From CALKCV01 sp964619285 (GTDB lineage: Bacteria > Cyanobacteriota > Cyanobacteriia > Cyanobacteriales > Microcoleaceae): a stretch of 47,682 bases of DNA. Within the stretch, counting starts at the first letter, position 1. Every line of letters begins with the position of its first letter. Location: NCBI GenBank assembly GCA_964619285.1, contig CAZUCT010000012.1, positions 1-47,682 of the forward strand, in the 5' to 3' direction. This document shows, in pieces, positions 40,701 to 47,682 of this stretch. The notes under the pieces were generated by a model that saw only the letters and a program-made list of their open reading frames with translations, was not told the DNA's origin and did no database searches. The translations under genes were made by a program, and so were the position numbers.

Positions 40701-41359
40701 GTGGAGCTGGGGGCAGGGATGAATATTCTGAGGGCGCTCGCTGTTTTAACGACGAAGGTTCTGTGGCTGCATTTGCTGCAATGGTGGATGTGGGTAGGTT
40801 TTTGGCTGTTCCCGAAGAAGCATCTAACTACTATGAGAGTTTAAATTTGTTTGCTGAAGGCAAGGCGGCTATGTGGTTTGGCAGTTCTGGCAGCGTTCCC
40901 TTATTAAGTTCTTACGCTCCAGAATTGCAATGGAGCGCTTTTGCGATACCCGCCCCTGGGGAGCAACCGAATTATGTCAGGTTCAAACCCCAACTGGGGG
41001 TAGCAATTAACGCCAGCTCGCCTTATCCCCAACAGGCACGGCAATTTCTTGAGTGGTTGACTACCCCAGAAGCGGGAAAAGTGTTTGACCGAGAGTTACC
41101 CGGTTTGTTTACCCTTAATGCAATGGATCGCCACCGGGGAGAAGCTGAAGCTTTTATAGAGTTGATAGAGACAAATCCCTTGCTGGAACTTGGCTGGGGA
41201 TTGGAAATCTTGAACCAAGGCTTGCCAGGGGCTTATTCTCTAATGAGGGAAGGAGTTTTAGGAGTTATTGGGGGCCAGATGACTCCCACGGAAGCTGCGG
41301 ATAATTTGCAATGGGGTTTGGCTAAGTGGTTTCAACCGGCTCAAATTTGTAAACAATAA
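37778..41359 (+). CDS. Pentameric ligand-gated ion channel fused to an N-terminal type 1 and a C-terminal type 2 periplasmic-binding domain
   Basis: About 1193 residues from ATG 37778, which aligns with the start of the neighbour; the frame is open upstream to TTG 37649. Anchor 13-33; type 1 binding domain of the LivJ kind about 40-422 (IYIAVAGPMSGEYEISGQKM, AIAVVGHYFSGSSLATKEIY); channel beta-sandwich about 449-632 (VVYTGIDLNEITNLDQKTSS, FKEQFVFDDYPFDKQ, ITDWKIES); M1 644-663, M2 666-690, M3 695-720, M4 741-758; family 1 solute-binding domain about 792-1193 (KLGYLLSDYQTQMERILAEF, AAMWFGSSGSVPLL). GLIC aligns by eye along the channel part. With four channel segments both binding modules lie outside. 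M2 carries Glu at -2' (666) and 2' (670). Gene 2 of the operon follows after 11 bases. Confidence 0.85.
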   Translation: MKINLLKPGKKRGLVFIAVLILSLIITVGIGTWVRETDAIYIAVAGPMSGEYEISGQKMLRGTKIYIDEVNKAGGANGKKIKLLIFDDEGKPELAREKAKEIVEKTPAIAVVGHYFSGSSLATKEIYDRAGMAALTATANADELTRGNKSYFRLASSASVQGSFLANYLKSVLQESTASVVYNSNDKFSTSLMKGFTNTFLGLKGEIKFQWNAKDFGETIEEKNEAITRYLLNNKNQSPGTILVALRSKDAVDFIVYLRRKGVKYPIIGGDNLGGDDIGDLFNLYPEEQAQPGYFSDGILAPVSLIFDLADEKGQDLKNKYLEKYRVNPGWRAAAHYDLAKVLVEAIKKGKIEGKRKNLNEERQLVRDSLASFNSPESAIEGLEGPLYFDEEGNAITTLSMGRFENQKFISAFTQLYPVPDIKTVENLKEKLATGEILIVNDRYLEKTNVVYTGIDLNEITNLDQKTSSYTADFYLWFRYKQDIDASNIEFTNYSVERLDSGEKLELNEPIETKTEGGITYDLYRMKADFKEQFVFDDYPFDKQKISVRFRHSHKTRENLIYVVDVVGLEDISGQGMLKKLKESEVFSTITDWKIESAEIFQDTMKNNSTLGKQELLNTDAVLEYSRLNLVINIKRNFLSFSLKNLLPLFFFILVSYLLFFLPFEEISVEAISGVLLAIVFFHLSLLEALPDGVGYVVALDYAFYVIYVLISLQLVMVVVGQNPKFEGSKMRLKHLIKTSRMVYLILLAIAIFGFAVRYDTLGLIGNNHKESMLNLTWASTESQQLTNQEKVTIKLGYLLSDYQTQMERILAEFNNKYPTIEVELVPVNLTVNLVPENPLDNNTLLKSMLRQGAAADLLLVEPFDLGKELFRTRFLETLGTKEEFSNFDPSVLTAWSTKEGDLYALPLFATVHGIYYNTEIFQELNLEIPLTWEDLLYAAEILEYYGYIPFANSSSDGKTLMDEIFMDIIPNFIGGAGGRDEYSEGARCFNDEGSVAAFAAMVDVGRFLAVPEEASNYYESLNLFAEGKAAMWFGSSGSVPLLSSYAPELQWSAFAIPAPGEQPNYVRFKPQLGVAINASSPYPQQARQFLEWLTTPEAGKVFDRELPGLFTLNAMDRHRGEAEAFIELIETNPLLELGWGLEILNQGLPGAYSLMREGVLGVIGGQMTPTEAADNLQWGLAKWFQPAQICKQ

Positions 41360-41370
41360 ATTCAGGAACC

Positions 41371-43659
41371 ATGAAGATAAAACTAAAGATAAAAGGTAAA
41401 AAAAGTAGGTGGTTTTTCATCGCAGTTTTAATCTTAGCATTGATAATAACCGTCGGTGTCGGCACGGTTTTTCGGGAACAAGAAGCCATTTATATTGCTG
41501 TAGCAGGACCCATGAGCGGTCTCGATCGCTTCCGAGGGGAGGATTTGGTGAGAAGCACTCAAATGTATCTGGATGAAGTTAATCGAGCTGGGGGAGTGAA
41601 TGGGAAAAAACTAAAAATGTTGATATTTGACGATGAAGGAAAACCAGAATTAGCCAAGGAAAAAGCTAGAGAAATTGTAGAAACAACTCCAGCGATCGCC
41701 GTCCTGGGACATTATTTTAGCAGAACTTCTATAGCTGCTAGCGAAATTTACGATAAAGGGGGCATAGCTGCAATTACTGGTACGGCAACTGCTGACGAAT
41801 TAACTATTGGCAATAACTCCTATTTCCGATTAGTATATAGTAATAACGCTGCCGGTTCTTTTATTGCCAATTATCTCAAAAATATTCTTCGGGAACAAAG
41901 AGCTAGCATTATTTACGACGATCGCGACCAATATAGTGCATCTTTGATGAAAGGGTTTGCGGAGGCATTTAAAGGTTTGCAAGGGGAGATAAAATATCAA
42001 TGGAATGTTAAAGATTTTGGTCAAACAAAAGAGGAACAGCACGAAGCCATTATCAGAGATTTATTGAATAAAAAAAATGAAGCTCCGGGTAGGATATTGG
42101 TGACTGCGACCCCTACTAATGCTGTTGATTTTATTGTGGCTTTGAGGCGGAAAGGTTTGAATTATCCCATTATTGGAGGAGATGGTTTAAGTGGGGATGA
42201 CATCGGAGAATTATTTAATTTTTACCCGGAAGAACAAGCACAGCCAGGGTATTTTTCTGATGGCATTTTAAGCGTGGTTCCTTTAATCTTTGATGTGGCA
42301 GGGGAACGAGCACAAGAATTGAGAAGCAAATATTGGGAAAAGTACCAAATTAAGCCGAGTTGGGTTGCTGCGGCTAACTACGATGCAGCTATGGTTTTAG
42401 TAGAAGCAATTAAAAAGGCAAAAGTCACGGGAAGCAGTGAAAATCTTGCTGAAGAAAGGAGCTTGGTTAGAGACAGTTTGGCTTCGTTTAATAGCCCGGA
42501 AAATTCACTAGAAGGAGTGCTGGGAAACTTCTATTTTGATGAAGAAGGAAATGCAGCAACTACTATATCAATGGGGCGCTTTAAAAACCAAAAATTTATT
42601 TCTGCATTTACTCAACTATCTCCGATACCAGAAATCAGGACGGTTGAAAATTTTCGAGAAAAATTAGCTTCAGGAGAAATTTTAATTTTTAATAATCAAT
42701 ATCAGCAAAAAACTAACGTAGTTTACACGGGAATAGATTTGAATGAAATTACTAATCTCGACCAGAAAACCTCTTCATATACCGCAGATTTTTACCTCTG
42801 GTTTCGCTATCAAGGAGATATGGATGCCAGTAATATCGAATTTACAAATTATTCAGTTTATCGATTAGATTCGGGAGAAAAACTGGAGTTAAGCGAGCCT
42901 ATCGAAACAAAAACGGCGAATGGAATTACTTACGATCTCTATCGAATGAAAGGAGATTTTAAAGAACAATTTGTGTTTGATGATTACCCCTTCGATAGCC
43001 AAAAAATTTCAGTACGATTCCGCCATGCAAATCAACAGCGGGAAAATATCATTTATGTGGTGGATGTGGTGGGACTGGAAGACATTAGCAGTCAAGGAAT
43101 TTTGCAAAGATTAAAAGAATCGGAAGCATTTAGCACGATAACTGACTGGAATCTAGAATCGGCACAAATTTTTCAGGATATCCTTAAAGATAATTCGACC
43201 TTGGGTAAAAAAGAACTGGTAAATACAGATGCCAGTATCGAATATTCGAGGTTTAATTTCGTACTGACAATTCACAGAAGCCTTGGCAGTTTTAGCATCA
43301 AAAACTTGCTGCCTTTATTTTTCTTTGTTCTGGTTTCTTACCTGCTTTTATTCTTACCCTTCGAACAAATTACAGTAGAGGTTGTCAGCGGTGTTTTATT
43401 GGCAGTAGTATTTTTTCACTTGAGCTTGCTGGAGGCGTTACCGGATGGAGTAGGTTATGTGGTGGCTCTCGATTATGCTTTTTACGTCATTTATGAGTTA
43501 ATGATACTCCAAATGGTGATGGTGGTTGTGGGAAAACATCCTGGGTTTGAGGAGAACAAACATAAGCTTCACCAACTGATACAACTGAGCAGAATAGTTT
43601 ATCTAATTCTGTTGGCGATCGCTATTTTTGGGTTTGCTGTTTATTACGATCTGATTTAA
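41371..43659 (+). CDS. Pentameric ligand-gated ion channel fused to an N-terminal type 1 periplasmic-binding domain (paralogue of the preceding gene)
   Basis: The protein has 762 residues and lacks the extra C-terminal domain: it ends eight residues after M4. Anchor 14-33 (WFFIAVLILALIITVGVGTV), binding domain about 40-420, channel domain about 448-632 with VYTGIDLNEITNLDQKTSSY and DDYPFDSQKISVRFRH, M1 644-663, M2 667-690, M3 694-720, M4 741-758. Domain numbers coincide with the first gene, so the pair came from tandem duplication. In M2 the -2' position is Gln666 (Glu in the paralogue) with Glu665 beside it and Glu670 at 2'. The start ATG has AGGA five bases upstream. Likely co-transcribed and possibly co-assembled with its neighbour. 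Confidence 0.87.
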   Translation: MKIKLKIKGKKSRWFFIAVLILALIITVGVGTVFREQEAIYIAVAGPMSGLDRFRGEDLVRSTQMYLDEVNRAGGVNGKKLKMLIFDDEGKPELAKEKAREIVETTPAIAVLGHYFSRTSIAASEIYDKGGIAAITGTATADELTIGNNSYFRLVYSNNAAGSFIANYLKNILREQRASIIYDDRDQYSASLMKGFAEAFKGLQGEIKYQWNVKDFGQTKEEQHEAIIRDLLNKKNEAPGRILVTATPTNAVDFIVALRRKGLNYPIIGGDGLSGDDIGELFNFYPEEQAQPGYFSDGILSVVPLIFDVAGERAQELRSKYWEKYQIKPSWVAAANYDAAMVLVEAIKKAKVTGSSENLAEERSLVRDSLASFNSPENSLEGVLGNFYFDEEGNAATTISMGRFKNQKFISAFTQLSPIPEIRTVENFREKLASGEILIFNNQYQQKTNVVYTGIDLNEITNLDQKTSSYTADFYLWFRYQGDMDASNIEFTNYSVYRLDSGEKLELSEPIETKTANGITYDLYRMKGDFKEQFVFDDYPFDSQKISVRFRHANQQRENIIYVVDVVGLEDISSQGILQRLKESEAFSTITDWNLESAQIFQDILKDNSTLGKKELVNTDASIEYSRFNFVLTIHRSLGSFSIKNLLPLFFFVLVSYLLLFLPFEQITVEVVSGVLLAVVFFHLSLLEALPDGVGYVVALDYAFYVIYELMILQMVMVVVGKHPGFEENKHKLHQLIQLSRIVYLILLAIAIFGFAVYYDLI

Positions 43660-43670
43660 CAATTAACGAT

Positions 43671-44164
43671 ATGCAACCAACCACAGATTTCATCATCATC
43701 GGCAGCGGTGTCGGCGGCCCGAGCTGCGGAGCCCTCTTGGGACGCTACGGCTTCCAAGTCACTATCTGCGAGAGTCACTCCATTCCCGGAGGTGTCGCCC
43801 ACAGTTTCCAGCGAGACGGTTATATTTTCGACCGCTTCACGTTTATACTCCGGGTAACGAATCTTACGGTCTCTGGGAAGGACTGGATCGCCTCCGCGAA
43901 GAGTACGCCTGCCAAAAGCAACGGCGGGCAGGGGTGATGTGGCGGGCGTTGGAGAGAATTATTCCCGATATTCGCTCTCGCTGCGAGGTGAGTTTGGTGG
44001 GAACTCCTTTGACTCACGAACGGTTTTTGCGCCGCCATCGCGGTTCTTACGGTCCGGCGATCGCTGCCAATACTATCGCCCCTCTGGCAAAGCATTTGGA
44101 GGTAATTAGGGTTTGCTGTCGCGAACCTACAATTCAACGCTTTTTGCTAATTGCTAATTGCTAA
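43671..44164 (+). pseudogene. Broken FAD-dependent carotenoid-isomerase/desaturase-like gene
   Basis: It begins TDFIIIGSGVGGPSCGALLG, a dinucleotide-binding fold, then CESHSIPGGVAHSFQRDGYI, as in CrtISO-like carotenoid isomerases/desaturases (normally about 500 residues). After FDRF the expected several hundred residues are missing and the frame shifts. In the next frame HVYTPGNESYGLWEGLDRLR, WRALERIIPDIRSRCEVSLV and TPLTHERFLRRHRGSYGPAI belong to the far C-terminal half. The end then runs into heptamers. Two breaks and a large internal deletion make it a clear remnant. It lies 11 bases after the channel operon. Confidence 0.8.
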
Positions 44165-44229
44165 TTGCTAATTGCTAATGTAATACAGGCAATTAACAAT
44201 TAACAATTAACAATTAACAATTGACAATT
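44138..44229. repeat. Composite heptamer element before uvrB stop
   Basis: CGCTTTTTGCTAATTGCTAA, further TTGCTAA units, TGTAATACAGGCAATTAACA, and CAATTAA/CAATTGA units up to the uvrB stop. It replaces the end of the carotenoid-isomerase-like remnant. Confidence 0.85.
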
Positions 44230-46228
44230 ATCGGTTTCCTACCAACTTATCGCGCAATAACTTAATGCGATCGCGCAACCTGGCGGCTTCTTCAAATTCC
44301 AACTTTTTCGCCGCCTCTTTCATCCGTTCTTCCAACTTGCCAATAACCTCTGGAATATCCTCCAAAGGCAAATCCTCCGACTCATCCAACACCTTCTCCA
44401 ACTGGGAAGAGTTCAACCGCCGCGACACGTCCAAAAACGCTAAAATCGCATTGCTCTGTTTCTTCACAATGGGCGTGGGTACGATGCCGTGCATCTTATT
44501 ATAAGCTAACTGAATTTCTCGCCTTCTTTCCGTCTCGTCTATGGCCTTGCGCATACTATCCGTAAAATTATCTGCATACAAAATCGCCTGACCCCGAACG
44601 TTTCTCGCAGCCCTACCTATCGTTTGAATTAACGAACGTTCCGCCCGCAAAAAGCCTTCTTTATCCGCATCTAAAATCGCTACTAAAGATACCTCCGGTA
44701 AATCCAAACCTTCCCGCAACAAATTCACCCCAATCAAAACATCAAAATCTCCTCCTCGCAACCCTTGGAGTATCTCAATTCTTTCGATTGAATTAATCTC
44801 AGAATGCAAATAGCGTACCATTATCCCTCGTTCTTGTAAATATTCCGTTAAATCCTCTGCCATCCGCTTTGTTAAAGTAGTAATTAAAACCCGTTCTTTT
44901 CTCTTGACTCGGTCTTTAATTTCTGCCAACAAATCGTCAACTTGATTCTCAGTAGGTCGGACAAAAATTTCCGGGTCAACCACTCCCGTCGGTCTAATAA
45001 TTTGTTCCACAACTCGACCTTCCGACTCTTCTATCTCCCAATTTCCAGGAGTAGCAGAAACGCAAATACATTGATTGACTTTTTGCCAAAATTCCTCCGC
45101 TTTTAAAGGGCGATTATCGGCAGCGCTTGGCAAGCGAAAACCGTGTTCTATTAATACCTTTTTTCGCGCTTGGTCTCCGTTGTACATTGCCCGAATTTGG
45201 GGAACGGTAACGTGGGATTCGTCAATAATTAACAGCCAATCTTTCGGGAAATAATCTATCAAACATTCTGGCGGTTCTCCCGGCAACCGACCGGTTAAAT
45301 GTCGGGAATAGTTTTCGACTCCGTTACAATATCCCACCTCTTCCAGCATTTCTAAATCGTAGCGCGATCGCTGTTCTAATCTCTGAGCTTCTAATAGCTT
45401 GCCCGCTTTTTCTAAGTCTTCTAATCTTTCTTCTAATTCCTCTTTAATTGCATGACAAGCAGCCTCTAATTGGTCTTCTGGAGTGACAAAGTGGCGGGCT
45501 GGATAAACGTTTAAAGAGTTTAAAGTTTGGATAATATTGCTGCTAACCGGGTCGATGTAACGAATGGCATCGATTTCATCTCCAAAAAATTCTACTCTAA
45601 TAATTCTGTCTTCGTAGGCAGGACCGATTTCGAGAACGTCGCCTTTTACTCTGAATTTTCCTCGGCTTAATTCTACGTCGTTGCGGCTGTATTGAATGGT
45701 TGCTAAATCTCTTAAAAGTTGCCGTTGGTTGACTTCTTTTCCTACTTGAAAGTTAATCGCTGCTTTGAGATATTCCGAAGGAATGCCCAAACCATAAATG
45801 CAGCTAATTGATGCTACTACAATTACGTCTTGACGTTCGAACAAAGAGCGAGTTGCCGAGTGTCTCAGCATATCAATTTCATCGTTGATAGATGCAGTTT
45901 TTTCGATGTAAGTGTCGCTTACTGGTATGTAAGCTTCCGGTTGGTAGTAGTCGTAGTAACTGATGAAATATTCGACAGCGTTGTTAGGGAAAAATTCTCT
46001 TAATTCGTTGCAGAGTTGGGCAGCGAGGGTTTTGTTGTGGGCTAAGACCAATGCGGGCTTTCCCACCTTTTCGATGACGGCGGCCACCGTTAGAGTTTTG
46101 CCAGTTCCCGTGGCACCGAGTAAAGTTTGAAAGCGATGTCCCCCTTGGAGGTAGGATGTTAGTTGAGCGATCGCCTTTGGTTGGTCCCCCGTGGGTTGAA
46201 AAGGTGCTTGTAAAGAAAAATTCGCCAT
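44228..46228 (-). CDS. uvrB: Excinuclease ABC subunit B
   Basis: A 666-residue UvrB, the damage-verifying helicase-like core of nucleotide excision repair. Motifs in order: Walker A GATGTGKTLTVAAVI (about 38-52), beta-hairpin YYDYYQPEAYIP, YCNGVENYSRHLTGRLPGEP, Walker B LLIIDESHVTVPQIRAMYNG, ISVSATPGNWE-like CVSATPGNWEIEES, GVNLLREGLDLPEVSLVAIL, TIGRAARNVRGQAILY, and the UVR motif KKLEFEEAARLRDRIKLLRD at the end, which binds UvrC. Length is normal. It stands alone; the stop abuts a repeat. Confidence 0.98.
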   Translation of the reverse strand: MANFSLQAPFQPTGDQPKAIAQLTSYLQGGHRFQTLLGATGTGKTLTVAAVIEKVGKPALVLAHNKTLAAQLCNELREFFPNNAVEYFISYYDYYQPEAYIPVSDTYIEKTASINDEIDMLRHSATRSLFERQDVIVVASISCIYGLGIPSEYLKAAINFQVGKEVNQRQLLRDLATIQYSRNDVELSRGKFRVKGDVLEIGPAYEDRIIRVEFFGDEIDAIRYIDPVSSNIIQTLNSLNVYPARHFVTPEDQLEAACHAIKEELEERLEDLEKAGKLLEAQRLEQRSRYDLEMLEEVGYCNGVENYSRHLTGRLPGEPPECLIDYFPKDWLLIIDESHVTVPQIRAMYNGDQARKKVLIEHGFRLPSAADNRPLKAEEFWQKVNQCICVSATPGNWEIEESEGRVVEQIIRPTGVVDPEIFVRPTENQVDDLLAEIKDRVKRKERVLITTLTKRMAEDLTEYLQERGIMVRYLHSEINSIERIEILQGLRGGDFDVLIGVNLLREGLDLPEVSLVAILDADKEGFLRAERSLIQTIGRAARNVRGQAILYADNFTDSMRKAIDETERRREIQLAYNKMHGIVPTPIVKKQSNAILAFLDVSRRLNSSQLEKVLDESEDLPLEDIPEVIGKLEERMKEAAKKLEFEEAARLRDRIKLLRDKLVGNR

Positions 46229-46409
46229 TAGCTTCCGATTGTGGTATTCTCGACTGACATAACAATATTTTGACTCCTATTTTTAATCGGGAGCAATGGC
46301 GGGGGTGTTTTTATCGGCGTCGATATCGGGGGAATCTCCCAGAAAACGGGGCAACCAAGGCTGGATTCCCCGTACTATTACTTATTAACTATTAAGAAAA
46401 ATATTTCTT

Positions 46410-46673
46410 GTGGTACGCGCTTACCCGCAATGGCCAGAAAATACTGCAAATACTATTCCCAGTTTCGGGTGGCTAGATCCTAGCTTGCTGAGAGTAGCCC
46501 GAAATGTTTATCTTGCTTATCTGCAAGTACATTCCGATAACATGACACGTCCTGCGGGCGTGGCCATTAGTCCCCGTAACTATCGGGGTCAGTTAATTTT
46601 TAGCCGCAAACCGATCTTATTGCCAGGGGAATTTTTTATTCCTTTCGAGCAGATAGAATCGGAACTTTATTAA
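46410..46673 (+). CDS. Small protein of unknown function
   Basis: An 87-residue frame with GTG start and no clear binding site. It contains SFGWLDPSLLRVARNVYLAY, LQVHSDNMTRPAGVAISPRN and KPILLPGEFFIPFEQIESEL. Balanced composition, no membrane segment, no signal peptide. The absence of an overlapping alternative and normal codon use favour it being real, but I do not recognise a family. It precedes pilD on the same strand, with a palindrome and heptamers in between. Confidence 0.45.
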   Translation: MVRAYPQWPENTANTIPSFGWLDPSLLRVARNVYLAYLQVHSDNMTRPAGVAISPRNYRGQLIFSRKPILLPGEFFIPFEQIESELY

Positions 46674-46712
46674 AAAGGAATAATTGGGTATTTACCATTC
46701 CCCCCAAACCCC

Positions 46713-46763
46713 GTAGAACAGGCATCCTGCCTGTTACCCATTCCCCATTCCCCATTCCCAAAA
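46713..46763. repeat. GTAGAACAGGCA palindrome followed by CCCCATT heptamers
   Basis: GTAGAACAGGCATCCTGCCT then GTTAC (46713-46737) is a copy of the palindrome at 9639 and 8186. CCCATTCCCCATTCCCCATT follows and ends four bases before the pilD ATG. Confidence 0.8.
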
Positions 46764-47600
46764 ATGGACATTATTTATGCTTTACCAGCGATGGCCATTA
46801 CCTTGGCCCTGGGTGCGTCCATAGGCAGTTTCTTAAATGTAATCGTCTATCGAGTCCCTGCGGGTTTATCCATACTTAGACCGCCCTCTCGCTGTCCCTA
46901 TTGTCTGACTAAGCTTAAAGCTTATGAAAATGTCCCCGTCTTTGGTTGGTTGTGGCTGCGGGGGCGCTGCGGCCATTGCGGTCATCCTATTTCTCCACGC
47001 TATCCCTTAGTGGAAGGGGCCACGGGCTGTCTATTCTTATTAATATTATGGGCTAACCAAACGCCAGTAGAAGTGTTGGGCTACTGGGCCTTTTTTAGCT
47101 GGCTTTTGGCCTTGTCCTTAATCGATATCGATACTATGACCTTGCCCAATTCCCTTACCCAGTCGGGATTGGTCTTGGGCCTATTGTTTCAAACGATCGG
47201 CGGACCGACAGGCAAGATGCCTTTCGTACACGGGGTCCCCGGTGTCATTGAGGGCCTCATGTCCGGTATAATTGGTGCTGTTGTCGGCCTGTGGCTGTTT
47301 GAGTTAATCGCTCTAGTTGGTTCGATTGTTTTTGGACAAACGGCAATGGGAGGCGGAGATGCCAAATTAGCAGCTACCATCGGCGCTTGGCTGGGTTGGC
47401 AGCATTTATTAATCGCTGGATTTATGGCCTGTGCCTTGGGGGCCTTCGTCGGTGGGGGGGCGATCGCTCTGGGTTGGTTAGACCGACGACAGCCAATGCC
47501 TTTTGGCCCCTTTTTAGCTATAGGGGCCGGTTTGACTGCCCTCTGGGGAAATGCTATATTAACAGCTTACCTAAATTTGTTTTTCCCAGTAATTCCTTAA
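46764..47600 (+). CDS. pilD: Prepilin peptidase / type IV leader peptidase
   Basis: A 278-residue A24-family aspartyl protease that cleaves and N-methylates type IV prepilins at the plasma membrane. The N-terminal GASIGSFLNVIVYRVP and zinc-binding Cys pairs CPYC (44-47) and CGHC (69-72) belong to the methyltransferase region. The catalytic Asp pair is Asp121 in SLIDIDTMTLPNSL and Asp199 in MGGGDAKLAATIGAWL. About eight membrane segments. The normal LPD after Asp121 is LPN. It needs pilin substrates elsewhere in the genome. The ATG follows heptamers directly. Confidence 0.95.
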   Translation: MDIIYALPAMAITLALGASIGSFLNVIVYRVPAGLSILRPPSRCPYCLTKLKAYENVPVFGWLWLRGRCGHCGHPISPRYPLVEGATGCLFLLILWANQTPVEVLGYWAFFSWLLALSLIDIDTMTLPNSLTQSGLVLGLLFQTIGGPTGKMPFVHGVPGVIEGLMSGIIGAVVGLWLFELIALVGSIVFGQTAMGGGDAKLAATIGAWLGWQHLLIAGFMACALGAFVGGGAIALGWLDRRQPMPFGPFLAIGAGLTALWGNAILTAYLNLFFPVIP

Positions 47601-47662
47601 AAACAACAGCCCAGGACTTACCAATGAGATTGGGAGCATCCCATATTTGCAAAAATAGAAAA

Positions 47663-47682
47663 TGGCTAATCGCTAATCGCTA
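47663..47682. repeat. GCTAATC heptamers at the window edge
   Basis: GGCTAATCGCTAATCGCTA runs to the end of the window, another heptamer array 3' of pilD. Confidence 0.7.

Noticed and set aside
37778..43659. Ordinary ABC transporter binding proteins
   Set aside because: No permease or ATPase is adjacent, and the membrane half matches channel motifs (YPFDxQ and four helices).
47210..47232. GACAGGCAAGATGCC in pilD as a member of the GAACAGGCA palindrome family
   Set aside because: The match is only about 12 bases and the arms are not preserved.
1..47682. Insertion sequences or prophage
   Set aside because: No transposase, integrase or phage structural gene is visible; the mobile signal is limited to short repeats.

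Overview
The window looks like chromosomal DNA of a filamentous cyanobacterium of the Oscillatoriales kind (Microcoleus/Oscillatoria-like; inferred from gene content and repeats, not from a marker gene). The signs are: many copies of the HIP1 octamer GCGATCGC; intergenic runs of 7-base tandem repeats (STRR type); and typically cyanobacterial proteins (TxlA, Tic20-like, DUF1400, DUF3493, Trp-rich TIGR02450, PEP-CTERM proteins, a DUF4347/RTX giant protein, SLH plus GH10-like protein). There is one 100-base assembly gap (24491-24590), and the first gene runs off the left edge. I see no tRNA, rRNA, transposase or CRISPR array.

Layout. 1-6.2 kb: a cut-off O-antigen-ligase-like gene, YaaW, an FkbM methyltransferase fused to a discoidin-like domain, an SLH/GH10-like protein and a small Trp-rich protein. 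6.2-6.8 kb: a decayed stretch with GNAT and Rpn-like gene remnants joined by repeats. 6.9-14.8 kb: an S9 peptidase, a PD-(D/E)XK-like protein, hexose-6-phosphate mutarotase, two PEP-CTERM proteins sharing the same tail, DUF3493 and DUF1400 proteins. 15-19.9 kb: a Cys-rich small protein, Tic20-like, rpsF, a coiled-coil protein, a possible structured RNA, a STAS protein, DedA and a conserved unknown. 19.9-24.7 kb: a 1322-residue DUF4347/beta-helix/RTX protein, then a tandem array holding the gap. 24.7-36.2 kb: housekeeping genes (rplY, purA, txlA, NIL-ferredoxin, aroK, a LapA-like gene overlapping ubiX, an RNB-family protein, clpP). 36.4-47.6 kb: an HGSNAT/NagX-like membrane acyltransferase, a two-gene ion-channel operon, a broken carotenoid-isomerase-like gene, uvrB and pilD.

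The most striking content is 37778-43659. Two tandem paralogues each join a membrane anchor and a type 1 periplasmic-binding domain to a complete pentameric ligand-gated ion channel (beta-sandwich ligand domain with the YPFDxQ loop, then four membrane segments). The first also carries a family 1 (type 2) solute-binding domain after M4. Predicted topology puts every binding module outside the membrane. The inferred system is a two-subunit channel gated by, or sensing, small solutes captured by ABC-type binding proteins, without any ABC permease or ATPase nearby.

A second theme is repeat invasion of genes. A 29-base repeat is inserted in frame into two unrelated proteins, CCCCATT heptamers are translated in two others, and palindromes of at least three families lie in and between genes. 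Several proteins seem to have lost family catalytic residues (the GH10-like protein and the RNB protein).
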